A DNA stretch of 64,000 nt, taken from the NCBI RefSeq assembly GCF_048572895.1, contig NZ_CP183878.1, forward strand, positions 1,736,001-1,800,000. The letters are read 5' to 3'. Positions 57,892 to 64,000 of the stretch are shown piece after piece (the first letter of the stretch is position 1; the number at the start of each line of letters is the position of its first letter). The notes below the pieces were generated by a model. That model searched no databases and was not told where the DNA came from. It saw only the letters and a list, made by a program, of their open reading frames with translations. Source of the DNA: Psychrobacillus sp048572895. GTDB taxonomy: Bacteria > Bacillota > Bacilli > Bacillales_A > Planococcaceae. The position numbers and the translations under genes were made by a program.

Positions 57892-59829
57892 ATGGCGAAT
57901 TATTTATTTAATAAATATAACGTTACTTTTGGTCCTTGGAGTGGTGAAGCACAGGAAGTCTACAACACTTGGTATGGTGGCTCAGAAATTTACGGATATA
58001 ATTCAGAACCTACTTGGGATGGCAACCGTTATAACGGGACAGGTTGGGGAGTATACGGAATGGGTTCTTCTGGTATATGGAATGTCAGTAACGGTTTTAC
58101 GTCTGCGTCGAAAACTGTAGGAGGTCCTACAGGTTATATTAATGGACCATCTACGGAATACCGAATGGCTCAATATCAAAGAACACGCACTGCAACACCT
58201 GCAACTCTTTTGCAAACGGGAGTAGTAGGAACGATTAACCAATATCCTGTAAACGGCATTGGTAATGATGGATTTTGGTACGTCCGAACAGGCATAGAAA
58301 ACGCACCAATCATAACCGCACCAAATGGTGGAGAATCAGTCAATGAACTTTTCACAATACTATTTGCAGATTCTAAGCCGAAAACAGGCATTCGTTATCA
58401 AATTCAATTATCTCTAAATAACGGCAGCACATGGAAAGATATTGTTTCATTAACTGACGTAGGTGTTTCCAGTTTTGTATACAATTTTATAAATGAACCA
58501 TCTACTTCAACTGCAAAAGTAAGAGTAAGAGCATATGACGGTCAAAATTACGGCGCATGGGATGAATCAAACGGAGTATTCACTATCCAGCATAATGTCG
58601 CTCCAACAATGCCGACAAATTTATCACCTACTGGAGTTATTATTGACCGCACTAAAACGCAACGTCTAACGTGGCGACACAACGATGATGATGCACAGTC
58701 AAAAGCAGTTATTGAGTGGCGATTGCAAGGGACAACTACTTGGAATACTGCTAATTCAATCGGAGCTGAACAGGGTTATTATATCGACGCTAACACTTTT
58801 CCAACAGGACAAATTGAATGGAGAGTACGAACATATGACCAACAAAGTTTAGTAAGTCCATATTCAGCTATTGCTGTTTTCAGTTCCGCTGAACCTACGA
58901 CAGCGCCAACTATATTACTACCGACCTCACCCGTCAATATATCAAGACCTGTTATCAAGTGGTCAGGAGTTGAGCAAGCATCTTATCAAGTATTAATCGA
59001 GGATGCTCTAGGTGCAACTGTATGGGATACAGGTGAAATTATATCTGGAAATAAAGCAATCACAACTGGGATCGACTTATTAAATGGCGGTACGTATAAG
59101 ATAAAACTACGCATTAAAGACAGTAGCGGACTATTTTCAACATTTGTCGATACAACAGTAGTTATATCGTATACGCCGCCACCAAAACCTGATGTATCTA
59201 TTTTTATCAATCAATCGGGTATACAATTTGCTATCGAAAACCCTGCACCAACTGGCACCCAACCAAATTTACTAGAAAATGAAATCTATAAACAAATAGA
59301 TGATAGTTGGGTACGCATTGCAACAAATATTATTTCCATTTATACGGACTATGCTGTTGCAAGTAAAGAAGTCGCACAATACCGTATAAGAGCAATCGGA
59401 GAGAACGGAACATATAGCGAATCAGATGTGGTCAATGCGGTAGCCCCAAAATTGATAGGTGTATACCTACACGATGTGCAAGACCCTGAAATGACCATTC
59501 ATCATTATAAGTTTGATGGTGGTGATGGTCGTGAGGATAATCGTCAAAGAGAGCATGCTTTTCGACAATACGCAGGACGTCCTAGACTAGCCATCGAATA
59601 TGGTCCTTTTTCTGAATACCAAAGGAATGTAACTATCAAACTCTTGCGTGATGAAATCGGTCGTAAACGATTAAACCAATTTTTAAATGATGGAGCGACC
59701 CTTCTATATCGGGATGGCAGAGGAAGGAAATTCTATACTACTCTACCAGTTTTGCCAATGACTGATGTATGGTACGGAAATGAGGTCTCGCTCTCATTGA
59801 CTGAAATAGATTATAGAGAGGAAGTGTAG
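57892..59829 (+). CDS. siphovirus tail protein with fibronectin-like domains
   Basis: 645 residues, ATG after AAAGGAGG. A Gly/Trp/Tyr-rich head (about 1-120) is followed by several FN3/Ig-like beta domains (about 130-510; e.g. TAKVRVRAYDGQNYGAWDES, GQIEWRVRTYDQQS) and a C-terminal domain (about 525-645; GPFSEYQRNVTIKLLRDEIG) typical of tail-tip proteins. It stands in the distal-tail position after the tape measure. Confidence 0.75.
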   Translation: MANYLFNKYNVTFGPWSGEAQEVYNTWYGGSEIYGYNSEPTWDGNRYNGTGWGVYGMGSSGIWNVSNGFTSASKTVGGPTGYINGPSTEYRMAQYQRTRTATPATLLQTGVVGTINQYPVNGIGNDGFWYVRTGIENAPIITAPNGGESVNELFTILFADSKPKTGIRYQIQLSLNNGSTWKDIVSLTDVGVSSFVYNFINEPSTSTAKVRVRAYDGQNYGAWDESNGVFTIQHNVAPTMPTNLSPTGVIIDRTKTQRLTWRHNDDDAQSKAVIEWRLQGTTTWNTANSIGAEQGYYIDANTFPTGQIEWRVRTYDQQSLVSPYSAIAVFSSAEPTTAPTILLPTSPVNISRPVIKWSGVEQASYQVLIEDALGATVWDTGEIISGNKAITTGIDLLNGGTYKIKLRIKDSSGLFSTFVDTTVVISYTPPPKPDVSIFINQSGIQFAIENPAPTGTQPNLLENEIYKQIDDSWVRIATNIISIYTDYAVASKEVAQYRIRAIGENGTYSESDVVNAVAPKLIGVYLHDVQDPEMTIHHYKFDGGDGREDNRQREHAFRQYAGRPRLAIEYGPFSEYQRNVTIKLLRDEIGRKRLNQFLNDGATLLYRDGRGRKFYTTLPVLPMTDVWYGNEVSLSLTEIDYREEV

Positions 59830-59832
59830 TAC

Positions 59833-61020
59833 ATGGATTTAGCACGTAATGGATTTACTCATGATGCAGTTAAATTGGTACTGCATTCTCCTAATCGACA
59901 GATTGATTTTCGTTATGAATTATTAGATAAAGAAAATCGTAAGAAAAGAGATTTATCTAACGTAACAGAAGCTAAAATTGATCAATCCATGTTAGCTCAA
60001 ATTAAACGAACAGCACAATTCAACATAATTGAGGACGGACAACCCATCGATTACCTGAATGATCGCATCAAACCTTATATGAGACTGTGGATGCCAAAAG
60101 GGAGAGTAATAGCAAGGGAATATGCTTTTTTCAGTCATGTGCAACCAATGATACTTAATCAAATAGTAGGTAACGAAAACTCTGGATGGATTGATTTTCC
60201 TCTTGGAGTTTTTTTATTATCAACTCCCACAAGAAAGGATGAATTAGCTTCCGTCCACAGAGAGATAGAAGCATATGATTTATCACTCATATTACGAGAT
60301 GATAAATTTTTGGATCGCCACACAATTGTGGAGGGCACAAACTATTATGATGCAATCATCGCTATTTTAAGAAGTTCCGGAATTTACTATTATAATATTG
60401 AACAAACGACAAAGAACTTACCCAGAACAATTGAATTTGACCCAGGAACTGAAAAGTTAGAGGCAATTAATGAATTGTTATCTCAACTAAATTACACTCC
60501 ATTATTTGTGGATGAAGAAGGATATTTTGTATCTCGTGCATATATTTCTCCATCTGAGAGGTCTGCTGATTATGCTTATATTGATGATGAGCAATCAGTG
60601 ACGTTGATAGGGGCAGAGGAAGAACTAGATACATTTAATGTCCCAAACATATTTACTGTTGTGAGGTCAAACGAAGAAGAATGGCCTCTAACATCGACAT
60701 ATACAAATAATAATCCAAATAGCCCTCTATCCACAGTTAATAGAGGTAGAAATATTGTAGACTTTCGGGAGATAACAGATATAGCGGACCAGGCAGCATT
60801 AGACGCTTATGTACAAAGAATTGCATTTGAAGCCAGTCAAATATATGGACGAATCCAGTTTAAATCTGCATTGATGCCAATGCATGGTTACGGGGATGTA
60901 TTACAAATGCGTTATCAAAACTTGAAAATTGATGGAAAATACCTTGAACTCAACTGGTCAATGGATTTAGTTGTTGGCGGTAAAATGTCACACGAACTTC
61001 GCCAGGTGGTGACATTATGA
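59833..61020 (+). CDS. tail hub-like protein
   Basis: 395 residues. IKPYMRLWMPKGRVIAREYA and GWIDFPLGVFLLSTPTRKDE, then HREIEAYDLSLILRDDKFL, recall hub proteins of the gp27/Tal N-terminal fold. No peptidase or lysozyme motif seen. ATG 59833 after GAGGAAG; overlaps the next gene by four bases. Confidence 0.7.
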   Translation: MDLARNGFTHDAVKLVLHSPNRQIDFRYELLDKENRKKRDLSNVTEAKIDQSMLAQIKRTAQFNIIEDGQPIDYLNDRIKPYMRLWMPKGRVIAREYAFFSHVQPMILNQIVGNENSGWIDFPLGVFLLSTPTRKDELASVHREIEAYDLSLILRDDKFLDRHTIVEGTNYYDAIIAILRSSGIYYYNIEQTTKNLPRTIEFDPGTEKLEAINELLSQLNYTPLFVDEEGYFVSRAYISPSERSADYAYIDDEQSVTLIGAEEELDTFNVPNIFTVVRSNEEEWPLTSTYTNNNPNSPLSTVNRGRNIVDFREITDIADQAALDAYVQRIAFEASQIYGRIQFKSALMPMHGYGDVLQMRYQNLKIDGKYLELNWSMDLVVGGKMSHELRQVVTL

Positions 61021-61238
61021 TAACTGCAGAAGAATTTGTAAGCATATTTGGGAATGAAAAACAAACGAAAAATGTACGATTCGGAACCATCACAGATGCT
61101 ACCGGAAAACCTCGTGTGCGTTTAGATGGTGAAGCAATTGCATCTATTAAACGATATACAAGGCTTGCATCATATACACCTGTAATAGGTGATAGAGTGG
61201 CTATTTTAAATGGTTTTATATTGGGGAAAATAATTTAG
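61017..61238 (+). CDS. small OB-fold-like baseplate protein
   Basis: 73 residues; beta-rich (VRFGTITDATGKPRVRLDGE and YTPVIGDRVAILNGFILGKI), resembling the small OB domain under phage hubs. ATGA overlap with the hub gene. Confidence 0.65.
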   Translation: MITAEEFVSIFGNEKQTKNVRFGTITDATGKPRVRLDGEAIASIKRYTRLASYTPVIGDRVAILNGFILGKII

Positions 61239-61250
61239 GAGGGATGTTTT

Positions 61251-61610
61251 ATGGGTGCGCTAGATCAACCAATAATAAAATCACAAGGATATCCATTGCC
61301 ACAGTTTTTTAATGCGGAGGGGAACTATTATCAGGAACAAACAGGACGTGACGGAGCTGCATGGTATCATCAGCGTGGCACTGTCACCATTGATTATATT
61401 ACTAGCAACGCTAACTTCACCAAATCGTACTCGAATAAATGTTATGGTTTTTCCATTGTGAATGACGGCACTGGTGACATAACAGCTGTTATTAATGGAC
61501 TAACAATTACAGTAAAAGAAGGGGAGTCATTCGATTCTCTATTCAAACCTTTTACGAGTATAGCCATTAATTCTACAAATACACCTTTTCGTGCGGTAAT
61601 AAAGGAGTGA
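61251..61610 (+). CDS. hypothetical tail-tip protein
   Basis: 119 residues, ATG after AGGAGGGAT. Beta-rich C-terminal half (YGFSIVNDGTGDITAVINGL). Located between hub and tail spike, it likely connects them. No family recognised. Confidence 0.6.
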   Translation: MGALDQPIIKSQGYPLPQFFNAEGNYYQEQTGRDGAAWYHQRGTVTIDYITSNANFTKSYSNKCYGFSIVNDGTGDITAVINGLTITVKEGESFDSLFKPFTSIAINSTNTPFRAVIKE

Positions 61611-61616
61611 TGGAAA

Positions 61617-63290
61617 ATGTCATGGAATAAAGACAATGGAAAACTCGCAAAAGCAGCAGCGGAAGATGCGTTAGTAGAGGCAGACAGAGCTAAGGAACTA
61701 TCTGATTATATTGACACAAAAAAACCACTCATTGATAAATTTACTGGTGAGCAAACGAACTTGCAAGCACAAGTAAATAAATTGGTAGTAGAGGGAGATT
61801 CTTCTCCACAAGCTGCGCAAGCAAGTGTCGGTTCAGATGGCACGATTTATCCTACTTTGAAGGCTAGATTGGACAAAGAAAATAATTCAGTTACTGCACA
61901 GTTGGCGGATATAGCGATAAACGTTACTACGTTTGGAGCGAAATTCGATAATACTACAGACGACATATCTTCCATTAACCAGACTATCCAGCACGTTAAG
62001 GGATTAGGCGGAGGGACTGTACTATTACCTAGAGGTTACGCGAAAATTAGTTCACCGATCAATCACGAATCTAATGTGATACTAAAAGGGGCAGGCAGAG
62101 ATGCGACGTTTATTGTGCCTACTTTTACAACAGGAAATGTTATTCAAGCGGTATCGTCAACAAAGCAAAAACCGCAAGTAGTAGATTTAACAATTAAACC
62201 TGAAACATATCGATACGGGCTTATTGGAATCAATTATCGATATTTTCAGTATGGTTCAGTTAAACGAGTAGATGTATTTAATTGTGGTGTTGGCTATGAT
62301 TTTGATGGCACTATAGGGTGTTATTATAATAAGCAAATAGAAACAAGGGCTGTCAGTTGTGGTTATGGTGTTCGCACAAAAGACGGTGGTGGAACCGCTC
62401 GTGCTAATGCTAATGAAGTGGATGATTTTACAGCTTTAAGTCCTATTATTGGGGTTTATAACGACACAGGAAATACTAATATATTCCGAAATATTAAAAT
62501 AGAAAGTCTTGAAACTTACAACCCACATCCTACGGTAGACCCTACAGGTGCAACTGTGACAAGTTCAGATCGTTGGATGTTGAAGATAACAAGAGGAACA
62601 GGCTCGCATTTTGAAAAATTCCGTGCAGAGTTTGAGGGGAACTTAGTATCACTTGGTACGACTTATGGTCATTTTTTGAGTGACTTCTATTGCAATTATA
62701 ACGGAGGGGTCGGGGAATTTATTCTATTGGAAGAATCGCCGACGAGTGAATGGCAGACTAACAACCTTGTCGATCTTGAACTGGGTTACTCTTCACCTGT
62801 ACTATCCCATATTTACTACAACAGGCGTTCTCGTTTAGGGCAGATGGTACAATTGCCACCTCAAATACGAATGACACCTAGAGACACGCCTGGTGCACCT
62901 ACTACTGGTAGTAAGGGATTAATCCGCATGGACAGCAATGGGCAAATGTGGGTAGGGATTGACACTAACACTTTCCAAAAGATTCTTTATGATGTAACAG
63001 CTGCTTATAATGTACGAGGCGCTTTAAAACATCATAAGGTAAGCACAACGACAGCCAGTTTAAGTATCACCGCTAAAGGCTTTCAAATTATTAATATATC
63101 AATGGGAGGAACAGTAGCGAATGACAACGTTAGCGTTTCAACTAATATAACCGTGCCAGATGGACTAATTGTATCTCCACCTAAAGTTGACCATTTAACC
63201 TTCAATGTGACTTTGAGGATATATAATTTAACCGATTCAACCATTGTACTGCCTGCGGGTACATGGACAGCACAATTTGTTAAACCTTAA
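61617..63290 (+). CDS. tail spike with pectate-lyase-like beta-helix
   Basis: 557 residues. A helical N-terminal attachment part (about 1-95) is followed by the Pectate_lyase_3 beta-helix (about 98-400), whose entry motif TTFGAKFDNTTDDISSINQT and VLLPRGYAKISSPI are typical; a C-terminal beta domain closes it. Such spikes bind and often cut host surface polysaccharide. Catalytic residues were not assigned. Confidence 0.85.
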   Translation: MSWNKDNGKLAKAAAEDALVEADRAKELSDYIDTKKPLIDKFTGEQTNLQAQVNKLVVEGDSSPQAAQASVGSDGTIYPTLKARLDKENNSVTAQLADIAINVTTFGAKFDNTTDDISSINQTIQHVKGLGGGTVLLPRGYAKISSPINHESNVILKGAGRDATFIVPTFTTGNVIQAVSSTKQKPQVVDLTIKPETYRYGLIGINYRYFQYGSVKRVDVFNCGVGYDFDGTIGCYYNKQIETRAVSCGYGVRTKDGGGTARANANEVDDFTALSPIIGVYNDTGNTNIFRNIKIESLETYNPHPTVDPTGATVTSSDRWMLKITRGTGSHFEKFRAEFEGNLVSLGTTYGHFLSDFYCNYNGGVGEFILLEESPTSEWQTNNLVDLELGYSSPVLSHIYYNRRSRLGQMVQLPPQIRMTPRDTPGAPTTGSKGLIRMDSNGQMWVGIDTNTFQKILYDVTAAYNVRGALKHHKVSTTTASLSITAKGFQIINISMGGTVANDNVSVSTNITVPDGLIVSPPKVDHLTFNVTLRIYNLTDSTIVLPAGTWTAQFVKP

Positions 63291-63368
63291 GTCGATAAAA
63301 CTAGAATCACAGTGAAGAGTTTGTCAGATTATGTTATATTGGAGGGGATCAATTATTAAAAGGGCGGG

Positions 63369-64000
63369 TTGAATTTGGGGAAATTGCAAAAAAATGAGAC
63401 TGGACTAGCTTTAATATTAGCTAGTGCAATATGGGGGATGGCATATTTTGATGGTATAGCTGTCATTTACCTTTTAATTGTTATGTATTTTATGTTAATG
63501 TTCAGGACAAAAAAAGCTATCAATATAACCTTGAACATTGGAACTGCATTCTTCTATTTATCTTGCTTTTTCTTTTTGTTTGGTTTGTTATTAACAAATA
63601 ACTGGGTTATTTATAAAACTTCTACAGACGATACTTACAATATGATTTTCTTAATATTGATACTAATAATGGTCAATCAATTAAGTGTTGAAACTTATAA
63701 GGATTTCTTTAATCGAACTAAAAAAATATCTTTATTTTTATTGTCATTGCTATCCATTTTAGCTCTATACAAATACTACTCGCTGGCACAAGGAATATAT
63801 TTACCTCAGTATTTCAATGCAAACGGTCATTATATATTCGGGACATCTCTAATAGCGGATAATAATATGTTTGCTCTATCCATGCTGATAGGTCTTATTT
63901 TTGGCGTATCATTAATTGTTAAATCTAAAAGTGTGCGTCTAAAAATATTATACTCGATAGCAATTACGCCTATTTTAATGACAATCGTTTTTTCAGGCTC
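63369..64000 (+). CDS. O-antigen-ligase/polymerase-like membrane protein, 3' truncated by window edge
   Basis: An open frame of 210 codons from TTG 63369 (TTG 63375 and 63384 also possible) runs off the right edge. It encodes about six membrane helices so far (GLALILASAIWGMAYF, IAVIYLLIVMYFMLMF, LSCFFFLFGLLLTN, MIFLILILIMVNQL and others). The block GTSLIADNNMFALSMLIGLI and the final ILMTIVFSGS fit the Wzy/O-antigen ligase family. Its place just after the spike, before any lysis genes, suggests cargo that alters the host surface. Confidence 0.6.
   Translation, partial: MNLGKLQKNETGLALILASAIWGMAYFDGIAVIYLLIVMYFMLMFRTKKAINITLNIGTAFFYLSCFFFLFGLLLTNNWVIYKTSTDDTYNMIFLILILIMVNQLSVETYKDFFNRTKKISLFLLSLLSILALYKYYSLAQGIYLPQYFNANGHYIFGTSLIADNNMFALSMLIGLIFGVSLIVKSKSVRLKILYSIAITPILMTIVFSG

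Larger units (their letters stand above)
28737..64000. mobile_element. siphovirus-type prophage (HK97-like head), left part
   Basis: The integrase lies directly downstream of deoD, followed by immunity genes, a replication module, packaging, capsid, tail and tail spike genes in temperate siphovirus order. The right end, with lysis genes and the second attachment site, is outside the window. The attachment core must lie within or near 28737-28807 but cannot be defined from one end. Confidence 0.9.

Noticed and set aside
1..64000. CRISPR arrays, retrons, diversity-generating retroelements, tRNA or rRNA genes
   Set aside because: No regular repeat-spacer pattern, reverse transcriptase, or clear tRNA/rRNA sequence was seen on either strand.

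Overview
This window is AT-rich DNA from a low-GC Gram-positive spore-former of the order Bacillales. Gene content and order match Bacillus subtilis loci: brxA, ypiP, ypjP, thyA, dfrA, a degV-like gene, ypmR, ypmS, msrA, msrB, yozE and deoD. A YjcZ-type small sporulation protein supports this. The family is probably Planococcaceae/Caryophanaceae (Psychrobacillus-like), but that is only an impression. No rRNA, tRNA or CRISPR was recognised.

Layout. (1) 1 to about 15.4 kb is the right part of a PBSX/SKIN-like contractile-tailed prophage. It holds sheath (cut by the left edge), tube, a tail assembly chaperone with a -1 frameshift extension, a lipoprotein cargo gene, tape measure, LysM/hub/baseplate proteins (XkdP to XkdU type), tail fibres, two GNAT acetyltransferase cargo genes, and a lysis cassette (XhlA-like protein, phi-LC3-type holin, amidase with SPOR domain). 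(2) About 15.7-28.7 kb is host chromosome: methionine aminopeptidase, a small sporulation protein, an operon with a LexA-type box (WYL-like fragment plus YolD), bacilliredoxin, a methyltransferase, thymidylate/folate genes, a GDSL lipoprotein, methionine sulfoxide reductases, a chemoreceptor, YozE and purine nucleoside phosphorylase. (3) 28.8 kb to the right edge is a second, siphovirus-type prophage inserted just downstream of deoD. It runs integrase, ImmA-like protease, repressor, divergent Cro-like and excisionase-like genes, then a replication/recombination module (Gam-like, Sak4-like ATPase, DUF669 SSB-like, primase-helicase, ERCC4 nuclease, dUTPase). A late regulator, HNH, terminase, HK97-type portal/protease/capsid, connectors, tail and a beta-helix tail spike follow. 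A polysaccharide-ligase-like membrane protein gene runs off the right edge, and the lysis genes of this phage must lie beyond it.

How the genes work together. Both prophages carry a canonical -1 slippery heptamer at the tail chaperone (AAAAAAC and GGGAAAC), so both probably make a short and a long chaperone that help load the tape measure. In the second prophage the immunity switch is well resolved: face-to-face promoters and three direct copies of a 10-bp operator-like element spaced in multiples of 31 bp. Both prophages also carry genes not needed for virion building (a lipoprotein, acetyltransferases, a small membrane protein, a polymerase-like membrane protein). Two of these cargo genes, one per prophage, share nearly the same leader around a Spo0A-box-like sequence. 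Many prophage genes appear to start with TTG. I found no convincing wholly new multi-gene system; the most unusual signals are the shared leaders, the phased operators, the tryptophan-repeat tail proteins and the repeat family around map.
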